From Gnetum montanum (Eukaryota > Streptophyta > Gnetopsida > Gnetales > Gnetaceae), in assembly GCA_015680685.1 (NCBI GenBank), contig MNCI01029592.1:8555-72554 (forward strand): a stretch of 64,000 nt of DNA. Reading direction: 5' to 3'. The translations under genes were made by a program, and so were the position numbers. The notes under the pieces are model-generated. The model saw only the letters and a program-made list of their open reading frames with translations, was not told the origin of the DNA and made no database searches. How positions within the stretch are numbered: the stretch's first letter is position 1; each line of letters starts with the position of its first letter. Of this stretch, positions 36,340-47,975 are shown in pieces.

Positions 36340-38150
36340 AGAATGGGAGGTATCCCCCATAACTAAACCGTTGAGCATGGTTAGGATTAATAAATGAAAC
36401 ATTGGAATCCTTGCATGTTGAAAATGTTGGGACTTGGTCATACTTTCCCCATTGGGGTTCACACACTTGATTATAGTAAACATAGTGGGGCAATTTATAA
36501 GATGTAGTTAATTGATAAGTGGTTGACCCACTATAACACCTGTGACCATAAGATGGTATGCAAGGATCAATTTGTCTCCCTCGGTGGCTATATTCATTGG
36601 GCCATATGGTTGTTAAAGTATTTGTTGATGGCCTAGAGAAAGTAACATGAGCTGTTGGGTTCGAGGAGGGAGCTACACCACAGTGTTGGACTTGTGCTGG
36701 GTTGGAATGTGTAGTGGGCTTAGAATTGTACAATCCCTTCATACGGTCATGTCTAAAGAAGGGACACCTATGATGTTGTGGAGGATTCCCACTAATATTG
36801 ACAATAGCAGCACAAGTAACATTCGTGGGTTGGTGCGATGGCACAAAACCCTTTAAAACACTTGGTGGTGATGTAGAAGGAGGTGAATGATGAGAATTTT
36901 GAAATTGAGGAGAAGTGTAAGGTATCCAAGGTTGTGGTTGTGTTGGAGAGGATATGGGTTGATAGTATTGGGAAGAATGATAATAATGTGGTGAGATAGA
37001 GGATGTTGACCCAGTTGGGGAAACAGGATGTTGAACTTGATAGGCGCTTGGGTTTGGATGATATGAAGGGTGTACCCATTTTGAGGGTGTCCTCCCCCAC
37101 GATTGGGATTGTTGCCACTGTGATCAAACATAGTATCTCTGTATGAAATCTGGATGTAACACTCTTCCCCAATGCTACTGTAAATGTGACAAGATTGGGC
37201 ATTGGCCCTTGGGATGATCGTACAGGCAGATGTTGCATTGATACATATGATTGGCAGTTAAGCTCTTATTCTCTTCTACCCTTCTTTCCGATTGTCTAAG
37301 GGTATTTTGTCCTATTTCTTGGTTCATCATGACTCTATCTCCAATAATGTTGGCATATTCTCCACATTTTTTATGCATCCATTTTATCATCTTATTGATC
37401 TTTGCCTCAATTTCATCTAATGAGTGTAGTGTTGGCAAAGATGGTTCTACCTCCTCGGGGTGAGTTGATTTCTCCTCTTTTAGATTATGGACCTTTGTTG
37501 ATGTGAGATNTACCTCCTCAGGGTGAGTTGATTTCTCCTCTTTTAGATTATGGACCTTTGTTGATGTGAGATTTTGGTCCCATTGAGATTTTTCAGCATT
37601 CTCCCATTTAGCCATTTCTCCTTCTTTTGCTACCTGCTTAATAAGCTCTTGGAATTAATGGGTTCGTAGTTGATATAGTTGACCTCGGGCATACATCCCT
37701 AGGGTTTCCCTTGTTTCATTACGGAGCCCATCTATGATATGGTACATTAGCCTTTCCTCAGAGAACTCATGGTCTAGGTGGGTAGTTGTTTAGTAATGCA
37801 TAATATCTTTCTAAGGCCATGTCCAAGGGTTCATGTTGTGCTTGTTTCCACTCTTGGATTTGTCTCCTCAAGGATGACACTCTTGCATAGGTTTGATATC
37901 TTTCGTTGAAGAGCTCTACCATTGTTGGCCAACGTCAGATTGATTTTGGTTTTAAAGACCTATACCATACTTTTGCGTGGCCAATGAGTGTCATAGGAAA
38001 GAGGTTAAGTTTCTGCCATCCATTGTCAATGTTGTTCCATTCATAGGCATCATAGAAGGCTTGTAAATGTTGTTGCGGATCTAAATCATAATCTCCTGAA
38101 AACTTAGGAAAGTTGTTTAAATCNTATCATAGTTTTGTGAGAGAGACATG
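36340..38150 (-). pseudogene. Element B gag
   Basis: Starts at the ATG of MSLSQNYD (about 38150). It is cut at the single N at 38124, where about 250 bp present in A are missing. The capsid-like Retrotrans_gag block follows (about 38100-37640: WYRSLKPKSI, ALERYYALLNN, MDGLRNETRETLG-like). Then comes the segment at 37615-37175, with a duplicated piece around N 37510 and a CNICLYDHPKGQC zinc knuckle (C-x2-C-x3-H-x4-C). The C-terminus (37170-36338) is rich in Pro, Ser, His and Tyr and ends NPNHAQRFSYGGYLPF. Stops include frame changes near 37660 and 37920. Confidence 0.7.
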
Positions 38151-38258
38151 GTGTGTGAATTTGTATGTCACTTAATTGAAATTAATTTCTTTTCTAAAAG
38201 ATGTATCGTGAATACTTTGTTACAGCAATCTTGTATGATGTAACTAATCTAAATAACT

Positions 38259-38284
38259 AGCACCGTCCCTAGCAACGGCGCCAA
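38259..38284 (-). other. Element B primer binding site, tRNA-Asp type
   Basis: The minus strand reads TTGGCGCCGTTGCTAGGGACGG directly after the LTR. It equals the 3' end complement of plant tRNA-Asp except for two bases. Confidence 0.75.
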
Positions 38285-39173
38285 TGATGAGTGGCGAGGT
38301 ACCCCTACACTTAACCATATGAATACGAGCATTTCACACATGATTCGGTCAAACTATGCAGACGGGCTAGTTGTGGTATCCAGATAGTTACTTGTTGATT
38401 GTAGTTTGCTGTCTTTCCACCTGGACTAGTATTTGCTTTGTCATGTATGGTTTAGTACAGAGTGAGGTGTATGATGTGTTCCTAAACTAATGCTACTCCT
38501 GGAGGCGATGGAAAATAATCTTAGCTAAGCTAGGAGGAAAAGGGAGAGAGAGTTATGCTAAGAGGAAATAGGGGGAGAGAATCTAAACTAGCCTAAGCGC
38601 GATGAGCATCCATTCCTTAATCATTCGTACACATCTTGGATCTCGTGCATGACTACTACTGGGATTACCAAGCGTAGATCCTAGGTATGCTACTGGGTTA
38701 CCAAGTAGTCACACTTAAATGCTCGTGATAAGTCGTACTCATTCCGTGTTTAAGGAGTTTAGGGTGAAGAGATATTAACTATGAAAGCAATAAATAACAA
38801 TAACAATTAAATAATTAAACTAAGTGAATGCTACAATGATGAAGTAATCTTGATCTTTATTGCTAGTCATGTGCATGTCCAAGTACATCACACTCGAATA
38901 AAGGATGCCGTATAGTTACAATCATCACACTGTGGGCATGCACTGGGAGAAAAGAGTTCAGAGGAAAAAGTGACAAAAAGACTTTACTCTAACACTAAAC
39001 TGACTCACTAAAAACTGATTCCCAAAAGACTCCCCTTCTCGTGTGCCTACATGTGGATTTATAGGCCCACACAGAAGTCGCGATATCATGTATATGAGAT
39101 CGTTGTTGGGTGCGATATTACGTACCCAATATCGTGGATTCGATATCGCAACCAGATGAATCACGATTCATCA
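38285..39173 (-). repeat. 5' LTR of element B
   Basis: 889 bp, colinear with the 3' LTR at 30718-31624. GATATC-type repeats lie at about 39078-39150 and CTATAAATCC at about 39056-39065. Confidence 0.8.
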
Positions 39174-41069
39174 AATGTATTCTTTTATCTTTAGAGAGAG
39201 TTTGTTTCTTTTCTTACAAGAAACTCTTTAGTAAGAAGTGAAAACTCATGATGGCACTTTTGAATAAGGGTAAAGCTTGATCCTTTTCCTACTCCAAAGG
39301 AAAGGTTTTTCAAAATTGGTTGTAAGGATGAAAACCTAAAAGGCATCCTCAATACTATTGGGCTTTTTCTTTAAATTTGATATACATTGAATTTTTTTAA
39401 TATTAATATTAATGTTATTGTGGGGTTTGACAGCCCACAAAATGTTCTTGTTGTACATTGACAAAACAAATTTTTTAATTTCTAATAAAGCATTTATACC
39501 TCTTGACCAAATGACCCCCTTGTTCTCTACTAGCATTTTTTATATCATGTCTGGCTTGCATACAATTATCATCAACCAATTCTTATGAGCTTTATTAACT
39601 TGCTTCGTTGTCTCAAGGAATATTTGCCCCAAATTCTTACCATGTAAGAACTCCAATAATTTTGTACCACTTCCTTATGTCTATCTTTTACCTTTGTAAG
39701 TAATCTTGCTTGATGAGATTTTTTTTCCCTTTTTACATCAAACTGCATATTAATTTGCATACTAATTTGTAAAATAAGTTTTAAATGATGATGATAAGAT
39801 TCCACAACTGTGTAATATATTTGATATGATCACTAGAAATAAAAACAAGTCAATACACAAATTACCTTAAAGTCTTGTAAATGTGAATGACATAGACCCT
39901 GAAACATGGTGAGCCCATTATAAATAAGAGGATCTAAAGTTTTTGACAAGGCCAAGAATCATTGTTCCCTTCTAATGATGTTTCTATCTTAGTAATGTTG
40001 ACACTAATTATTATAAGCAATGTTTATGTCATCAATTTCATGATGCCATTAATAATCTCTATTCATGAATACCAACTTGATTGTAACTAAAAATGGTAGG
40101 TTTTTAAAAATAAATTCTACTTTATCTTTTTTTTAAATGCTAAAATGAAAAATCTCTTAGCCATCTTATTTTTTTATAGTGTAGCTTTTAATGACAAATA
40201 AAAAATAAAAAATTAGCAGGATCCTACCTTCTTTGGTTTACAAAACTTTCAAATATTCTCCTCTCCTTCTTCATTCAAATATGCCAATATCATGTTTGCT
40301 GTTTTTCTATTTATCATTTTCCTTCTTTTCCTTTGTGCATCTATGTTCCTATTGCAACATGGTAAACCTAATAATATGATAGCATAACAATTATGTGTTA
40401 GCTTAGTGGTAAGGTTCTTGGCTTGTTAATCCTATGTCATAGTTAGCAAAACACAGTTGAACTAGAACAGAACACAGTTGTATGCGATCACTGAATTATA
40501 AACTTATTTCACTTATTTCTGGTTCCAACACCCTGAAATGATATAATAACAGATTAATATTTCCGTGTCAGTGGAGTGAACTGATACTTGCTTCTCACAT
40601 GCAAATATTTGCACAAGCGATTCTGAAAAAAATTGCAAATGCCAAACGTGTGTCTTGAATGCGAAGATATGCTGATTGCTAAAATGTTTAAGCCAGTAAC
40701 AGCGCTTTGGAGTTTTGAGATCTATTTTATTAGAGAGTTTTTTTTTTATTAAATTGGTACAAGCCAACGTGCAGGTAAAATATAGTGTCGATCTCCCCGA
40801 CGCACGAGGCTGAAAATTTCATGCAATGACGCTCGTATCCTCAACGTTTTGTTCATAGACAGCGAAATCTTTGTTGCGGTTTACAAGTATCGCTGAATTC
40901 AACGCCAGGTGGGACATGAGCCGCTTCGGTATTAATTTCTACCCGAGTCACATGTTAATGTTTGCACACCAAGCAAACTAATCCAAAACTTTCACGTGCT
41001 TACGCATATTGCCTGTAATTTTTCATAGTTTTCAAACACATTTCCTAATTAATCAAAACCTGTAATTTT
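39174..41069. other. Stretch between elements B and D; no gene seen
   Basis: AT-rich. An 84-codon minus frame at 40767-40513 and the CpG-retaining stretch at 40770-40930 are unrecognised. The rest shows no coding signal. It ends with target duplication ATTTT (41065-41069). Confidence 0.45.
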
Positions 41070-41401
41070 TGTTAGTTATTAATCCTTCTTCTGTTACAAG
41101 AATTAGTTTAAGTTATGGTTAGTCTGTTAGTGATTCTAATTTCCAGGTTGAGTTATAAAAAAATGGGAGTTAATCCTGTTTCTTTTAAAAGAATCAGTTT
41201 AAGTTTAATTGGTTATCATGATGTAATTCTAACCTTTGGTTTCAGTTAAAAAAAGAATGGGAGTTTTGGTGGACTTAGCTATTATAAATAGGCCATTTGA
41301 TAGTAGCTTTGATGTACCACATTGGAATAAAATATTTCTATTTCTCCTCATATATGCTTTGTTCTTGCACTTGTTATTTTGTTTTGTGTTAATTCTTATC
41401 A
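41070..41401 (+). repeat. 5' LTR of element D
   Basis: 332 bp starting TGTTAGTTATTAATC and ending TTCTTATCA. TATA box TATAAATAGG at about 41282-41291. It contains two related segments (GTTACAAGAATTAGTTTAAG near 41094 and a degenerate copy near 41181). Confidence 0.9.
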
Positions 41402-42330
41402 ATGGTATTGAAGCTAGAAGTTCCAATGAATAGCTTGACTCAAATTTCAGTTCTTCTCTTGGATGGGCAAAATTACAGTCGGCGGAGTGTCCAAATGAAG
41501 GTGCTTTTTGATTTCCACGAGCTACTACATGTTGTGGAAAATAGTGTTGTTGATCTTGCAGCAAATGCAATTAATGCACAAAAGAATGCCCACTGTGAGA
41601 ACAAGAAGAAAGATAAGAAGGCATTATATTTCATTCATCAAGGGTGAATGATGAAGTTTTTGAGAAGATTGTAGGAGCAACCACATCAAAGGAAGCTTGG
41701 GATACCTTGATGACATCATACAAAGGTGCAGATAGAGTTAAGAAGATAAGACTCCCAACTTTGAGACGTCAATATGAACTCTTACAAATGGAGTCTTCTA
41801 AGACTATTGCTACTTATATTAGTTGTGTTCTTGCTCTGACAAATCAAATGAAAACATATGGGGATGAGTACAAAGAGCAAGCTGAAGTGGAGAAGATTTT
41901 ACAGTCACTCACTTCTAGATTTGAGCATATCATGGTGGTGATAGAAGAAGCACGTAATCTCTATTCAATGACTATCAAGGAATTTTCTAGCATCCTGCAA
42001 GCCATGAACAACAAATGAACGAGAAGAAAGTTGAGAAGCCTATTGAGCAAACCTTTCAAGGCCAAGTCTCCATCAAAGGTGATGAAACAAGCCAAAAGTA
42101 TGGTGGTTCTTGTGGTAGAGGATGAGGATGTGGGGGCTGCTACACTAGGAGTTGTGGTGGTCATAACAACAATCATGGAGATGGAGGCAATGACCAAGAA
42201 AAATTAGATTCTATTTATCAGCAAAATTCAAGAGGTCATGGCTAAGATATGGTAGAGTACGGTATGACAAATCCAATGTTGTTTGTTACTCTTGTCATAG
42301 GCATGGCCATTATTCAAATGAATGTAGATA
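41402..42330 (+). pseudogene. Element D gag with zinc knuckle
   Basis: The first ATG (41402) overlaps the PBS; a second possible start is at 41426. The segments carry the copia Gag (UBN2-like) pattern: FEKIVGATTSKEAWDTLMTSY, LRRQYELLQMESSKTIATY and EARNLYSMTIKEF (41644-42018). A Gly-rich stretch follows, then the zinc knuckle CYSCHRHGHYSNEC (C-x2-C-x4-H-x4-C) at 42284-42325. Stops at 41647-41649 and 42016-42018 break the frame. Confidence 0.8.
41403..41414 (+). other. Element D primer binding site
   Basis: TGGTATTGAAGC, initiator-Met type (TGGTATCAGAGC) with three changes, one base after the LTR end. Confidence 0.65.
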
Positions 42331-45300
42331 CAAGGATAACACTTAAAGGGCTCACTATGCACAAGAAGAAGATGATAATGGTGATCATTCTTTCTTGATG
42401 GTCACTGTAATTAGTGAAGCATCAAATTACCATACATGGTTACTTGAAACCAGGTGTACCAATCATATGTGATACAAAAAGGAGTTATTTGCTGCTCTTG
42501 ATGAGTCCTTTCACACCAAAGTCAAATTTGCTAATGATAGCACTATACCAGTGATGGGAAAAGGACAAATCCTTATCAACTTGAAGAATGGAGATCATAA
42601 ATATATTTCTGATGTCTTCTATGTGCCAGGTATGAAGAGTAATTTGCTTAGTCTAGGTTAGCTGGTAGAAAAGGGGTATGTCATGAACCTTTGTGGCAAT
42701 CAACTCTCCATTTTTGACAACAAAGGTACACTCATTCCCAAGGCCCCTTTGACAAAGAATCATATGTTGGAAGTTGATATTTCTAGTGGTGTTTATAATT
42801 TTCTTAATGCCATTATAAATGATGAGCCTTGGTTGTGGCACATTCGCTTTGGACATTTAAACTTTCGGAGTTTAAAATTGCTTGCTAAGAAAATATGGTG
42901 AAAGGTTTTCCTAGTATTCACCATCCAGAACAATTGTGTGAAGCTTGCATTCTTGGAAAGCATCATAGAATGCTATTTGTAGCAGAACAACAATGTGCAA
43001 CACAACCATTGGAGCTCATTCATTTCAATGTATGTGGCCCAATGAACACCTTGTTAAATGGAAATAATAGGTATTTCCTAACTTTTATTGATGATTTTAC
43101 TCAAAAAATTTGGGTTTATCTTTTGCAAAGGAAGTTTGAAGTTTTTGATTGTCTTAAGAAGTTCAAGGTGCATGTTGAAAGGCAAAGTGGTTATCTTATT
43201 AAAGTTATACAAACTGATGGTGGAGGTGAATACACTTCCAATGAATTTAATAAATATTGTGAAGAATAGGAAATAAAGCATCAGGTCACTTTTCCCTACA
43301 CCCCACAACACAACGGAGTAGTCGAAAGGAAGAATGGAACTATAATGGACATGGTGAGGAGCATGCTAAAGGCAAAAGGAATGCCTAATTTCATTTTGGG
43401 GTGAAGTTATCTCATGTTTTGTTTGCTTGTTAAACAGGTCTTCAACAAGGAGTGTGCAAAATATCACCTTTGTAGAAGCATGGAGTGGTTTCAAGCCAAA
43501 TGTGAAACATCTTAGAGTGTTTGGTGCTATTGCTTATGCTCATGCTCTAGCAGAGACGAGAACAAAGCTAGATGATCAAGTAGAGAAGACTATCTTTGTT
43601 GGCTACAAGCACAGGGGATATAAGTTATTCAATCCTGTAACAAAGAAGGTGATTATCAGTCGAGATGTGAGCTTTGCCAAAGAAGAGGCTTGGAAATGGG
43701 ATGTTGATTCACACAAAGAATCCCAAAAGCAACAAATCTATATCCTTGAAGAGGAAGTTGTAGATCCTACCACAAATGAAGCTACATCAAACTCTGCTTA
43801 AGAGAGTTCCACTCCACAAGCTCTAGTAGAATCTGGAAGGCCAAGGCGGTAGCACCAACAATTACTACGCTTGCAAGACTATGAGATAACTCTTGATGAT
43901 GGTGGAGAATTGGTACACTTTTTCTTCTTTGCAAATAGTGAACCTATGACATTCTAGGAGGCAATTCAAGATCCTAAATGGGTGAATGCCATGAATGAGG
44001 AGATTAAGAAAATTGAAAGAAACAATATGTAGGAACTCACTAACATCCCACGCGGTCACAAAGCAATTGATGTAAAGTGGATTTTCAAGACAAAGGCAAA
44101 GTCAAATGGTGAGATGGAGAGACACAAAGCAAGATTGATGGCAAAGGGATTTGAGCAAAGGCCTAGCTATGACTACCAAGAGGTTTTCTCTTCTGTTGCT
44201 CGAATTGAAACAATTAGAATTCTTATTGCATTAATTGCCTAGAAGAAATGGAAAATCCATTAGATGGATGTGAAGTCAACCTTTCTAAATGGCCTACTTA
44301 AAGAGGACATTTTTGTCAAGCAACCACCTAGATTCATGAAGTAGGGAAGTGAAGATAAGGTGTACAGATTGAAGAAAGCATTATATAGTCTCAAACAAGT
44401 GCCACAAGCATGGAACAGGCACATTGACTCTTTCTTCCATAAGGTTGGTTTCCAGAAGTGCCCATTTGAACATGCTTTATATGTGAAGACTAATGATTCT
44501 GGTGATATATTATTGTTGTGTCTTTATGTTGATGATCTAATATTCACAGGAAATAATCTCAGAATGATTAAAGATTTGAAGAAGTCCATGATGCATGAGT
44601 TTGAAATGATAGATCTTGGCCTTATGTCATATTTCCTTGGCATTGAAGTAGTTCAGAGAGAAGATGGGATTTTTATCTATCAAAAGAGGTATGCTACTAA
44701 ACTCTTGAAGAAATTTCATATGCAAGATTGTAATCCTATGAGAACTTCCATGGAGGTTGGCACAAAATTGTCAAAGAATGGAGAAGGGGCACTTGTTAAT
44801 TCAACTTATTTCAAGGAAATTGTTGGAAGTTTGAGATACCTCACATGCACAAGACCAAACATCTCTTATGGTGTTGGTTTGATTAGCAAGTTTTTAAAAT
44901 CTCCTCATCAACCTCATATGCAGGTGACCAAAAGAATCTTGCAATACCTAAAGGACAACTATGATCATGGTTTATTCTATTCCTCATTTAATAATTGTGC
45001 TCTTATAGGGTATTCCGATAATGATTGGGGTGGAGATTTAGATGACCAGAAAAGCACTTTTGGTTATTTTTTTTAATTTTGGTGTTACAACTTGTTCATG
45101 GTCATCAAAAAAGTAATCCATAGTTGCACTTTCAACTTGTGAGGCAGAATATGTTACTGTAGCTTCAAGTGCATGTTAAGCAATATGGTTAGGCAATGTG
45201 ATGAGCCAAATCCATGCTCTAGTCAAGAGGCCAATGAAGATATTTTTTGATAATATTTCTACAATTAACTTGGCAAAGAATCCTATCACACATGGAAGAA

Positions 45301-45476
45301 GTAAACACATTGACATACACTATCATTTTCTAAGAGATCAATTTGGAAAGAAAGCAATTGAATTGGTGTATTGCAAGTCTGAAGACCAAGTGGTGGACAT
45401 TCTCACCAAACCGTTGAAGTATGATACCTTTGCCAAATTAAAGTGTATGCTTGGAATGATGGGTTTTCCAAATTAG
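42331..45476 (+). pseudogene. Element D pol: protease, integrase, RT, RNase H
   Basis: The protease active site, normally LDSGCSNHM, reads LETRCTNHM (about 42445). The pre-integrase zinc region HIRFGHL...CEACILGK spans 42840-42960. In the integrase the first Asp is lost (HFNVCGPM at about 43020), while [10 protein letters not shown] and the Glu of GVVERKNGT are kept. RT runs about 43980-45000, with KARLMAKGFEQ, MDVKSTFLNG, LYSLKQVPQAWN and intact YVDD at about 44527. RNase H follows: GYSDNDWGGD, STCEAEY and the C-terminal SKHIDIHYHFLRD and DILTKPL. At least seven stops are TAG or TAA at Gln positions (for example IA*KKWKIH*MDVK at about 44240-44268). It was probably a low-copy or old insertion. 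Confidence 0.85.
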
Positions 45477-45480
45477 GATT

Positions 45481-45489
45481 AAGGGGGGA
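45481..45489 (+). other. Element D polypurine tract
   Basis: AAGGGGGGA directly before the 3' LTR TGTTAG. Confidence 0.8.
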
Positions 45490-45833
45490 TGTTAGTTATT
45501 AATCTTGCTTCTGTTACAAGAATTGGTTTAAGTTATGGTCAAGTCTGTTAGTAATTCTAACCTCTAGGTTTAGTTAGAAAAGAATGAGAGTTAATCTTGT
45601 TTTTGTTACAAGAATTAGTTTAAGTTGAATGGGTTATCATGATGTAATTCTAACCTCCAGTTTCAATTAAAAAAAGAATAGGAGTTTTGGTGGACTTAGC
45701 CTATTATAAATAGGCCATTTGATAGTAGCTTTGATGTACCACACTGGAATAAACTATTTCTATTTCTCCTCATATCTGCTCTATTCTTGCACCTATTATT
45801 TTGTTCTGTGTTAATTCTTATTAATTTTTGTTA
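45490..45833 (+). repeat. 3' LTR of element D
   Basis: 344 bp, homologous to 41070-41401. The terminal CA has become TA. It is followed by the ATTTT duplication. Confidence 0.85.
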
Positions 45834-46856
45834 CTCTTGATGAAACTTCGTAACTAATCCAAGTTGAATTTTGTTCTAGAAACCCAAAATCAAAAATTCT
45901 ACTCCATGTTAATTCTATGTTTATGAGATAATTCTAAATTCATACAAACAATCTAAATGACATTTGGATTTTTGTGCATATATGAGAAAACTAAAAACAT
46001 TTATGTAGTAACTAGTTAGCAAGATAAAATAAGGTTTTGCGCAAGAACTTGGGAAAAGGTTATTTGTGTTTTCATTAGGCCATGAATGACCTATGGGACT
46101 TGTATGATGGCATACATGACATCATGGATGGATCTGAATCCACTCATGGCTATGGTCATGGCTCCACAACATACCCATGAGGTGATGCATGGCTTAACAT
46201 AACAAGGATGGTAAAGAAAAAGAAACAAAATCCTATTTTGATGAATGGACCCTGTAATAACTTTGTTTACTTTTCTGCCTGCTGTGCTTTTTCCCTATGG
46301 TTCACTACTACTACTGGGCTTTGCTATCAATGTTGTGTTGCGCTGTTACCCCTATGCTTTGTAGTTCCCGTTGTGCTCCTTCATTGCCATTACCACTACA
46401 CTTTGTCATTGCTGCTCCATTACTCTTTGCTTGGTTGTGTTGTCTTCCATTATTCTTGGCATTGGTTCACTTTGCTCCACTTTGTCCATCCTTGATAGTA
46501 ATATGTCTGATAAGGAATCATGCATCGTTTACTTTGCTCCTTTTTTTTTTTTGGAAATTTGCATTCGTTTGCTTGTTTGGGTTTAAGGGTTTAGTGTTAA
46601 GGGTCTAGGGTCAATTTCAGTGCTAGGCTATGCATCTCACACAATTTGTTTTTTGAAAATCATATGAGTATGTGACAGAATGCATCTTGCATATAATTTT
46701 TTCTTGTTATGCGAGTCTATGCAATTTGCACCTCAAGTTTGAAACATGCGATTTAGTGCAACTCACATGAATCCATAGTTTCATTTTTAATTTTATGAAG
46801 AATTGTGACCACATTATGATGCATAGTTTCATAGTACTATTTTAAAAATGTTTTGG
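45834..46856. other. Spacer; no gene supported
   Basis: Overlapping plus-strand frames at 46208-46608 are a pyrimidine-rich stretch (repeated TGCTCC, CATTRCC, TTGTG words) that yields Cys/Leu/His-rich translations in three frames, which argues against coding. 46620-46850 resembles the repeat-like sequence near 63050 (words such as ATGCGATTT and TTTGCA). Confidence 0.45.
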
Positions 46857-47608
46857 TTTCACGCATGATCTGGTCGAACTCTGCAGACGGACTGGTTGTG
46901 GTATCTAGACAGTTATCCTTAGATTGTAGTTCACTGTCTTCCCACTTGGACTAGTATTAGCTTGTCATGTATGGTTTAGTCCAGAGTGAGGTGTATGATG
47001 TGTTTCTATGCTAATGCTACTCTTGAAGACAATGGAAGGTAATATTAACTAAGCTAAGAGAGAAAGGATGAGAGAGAATCTAAGCTAGCCTAAATGCAAT
47101 GAACATCCATTCCTCAATCATCCATACACATCTTGGACTTCGTGCACGACTACTACTAGGATTAGCAAGCGCAGATCCTAGGTACACTACTGGGTTACCA
47201 AGTAGCCACACTTAAATGCTCATAATCAAGTCGTACTCATTCCACGTTTAACAGGGGTTTAGGGTGAGAAGAGATTAACTAAGAAAGTAGTAAATAAAAA
47301 TTAATTAAATAATTAAGCTAAGTGAATGCTGCAATGATGAAGTAATCTCAATCTTTATTTCCGGTCATGTGTGTGTCCAAGTACATCACACTTGAATAAG
47401 GATGCCGTACAATTACAATTACCACATTGCAGGCATACACTGGGGGGAAAAGGGTTGAGAGAAAAAATAAGAACTAAAATCAAAACTTAACTCTAAACTA
47501 GGAATTGACAAAAAGCTACCTATCGGGACTATCTACCTCTTATTTATAGATGAGGAGGCAGGCCGCGATATCGCGTGCAATTGCGGTTAACTAAATGGCG
47601 ACTCATCA
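46857..47608 (-). repeat. Truncated LTR of the A/B family
   Basis: Matches the A/B LTR from its first base (TGATGAGTCGCC at 47608, minus strand) but lacks about the last 50 bp. One intact GCGATATCGC (about 47565-47575) precedes CTATAAATAAG (about 47539-47549). There is no partner LTR nearby, so it is a broken solo LTR. Confidence 0.75.
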
Positions 47609-47975
47609 AATTGCGATAGACTTGCGCCTTACATTGTTTGTTGAATCTATTTGTATTTGAAAACTACAACTATAATGTAACATGTAGTTTCATAGCATTG
47701 TTATTTTATCTTTTTATTTTCGTTTGCAAGAGACATGTGCCTCACACTGTTTGTTGAAATATATTCAGTATGGTATGATGCAATGTGCAGTTGTGTGGCA
47801 CAATTTTTTATTTATTTTCAATTACAGATTGCAAGAGAATTGTGCCTCTCAATCTGCTAGTAGTATGTCTACAAGTGAACTGGTACTTGTAGTCTTGTAG
47901 CACTATTTTTAATGTGTGGTAATAATGTTAATTTTACTGAAGCATAGCTACAGTTGGCTAATTGTTGTCAACGTT
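47609..47975. other. Spacer; no gene seen
   Basis: Resembles 46620-46850 in short words (CATAGTTTCATAG, GTGCCTC). This may be the sequence the solo LTR landed in. Confidence 0.35.

Larger units (their letters stand above)
30718..39173 (-). mobile_element. Element B: full-length non-autonomous LTR retrotransposon (Gag plus ORF2, no pol)
   Basis: About 8.46 kb on the minus strand. 5' LTR 38285-39173, tRNA-Asp PBS 38259-38284, gag about 38150-36340, spacer with internal promoter, ORF2 34618-31818, PPT 31625-31634, 3' LTR 30718-31624. The flanks are GATGT (30713-30717) and AATGT (39174-39178), four of five bases matching, as expected for an aged 5-bp target duplication. It is colinear with element A. 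No protease, RT, RNase H or integrase motif occurs anywhere in it. Confidence 0.85.
41070..45833 (+). mobile_element. Element D: full-length Ty1/copia retrotransposon
   Basis: 4764 bp with LTRs 41070-41401 and 45490-45833 and the exact target duplication ATTTT at 41065-41069 and 45834-45838. PBS 41403-41414, PPT 45481-45489. The order gag, zinc knuckle, protease, integrase, RT, RNase H is the copia order. Multiple stops make it non-functional. Confidence 0.9.

Noticed and set aside
46208-46608. Cys/Leu-rich small secreted protein
   Set aside because: Three overlapping frames are all open because of the pyrimidine-rich low-complexity sequence. No conserved cysteine pattern and no gene structure.
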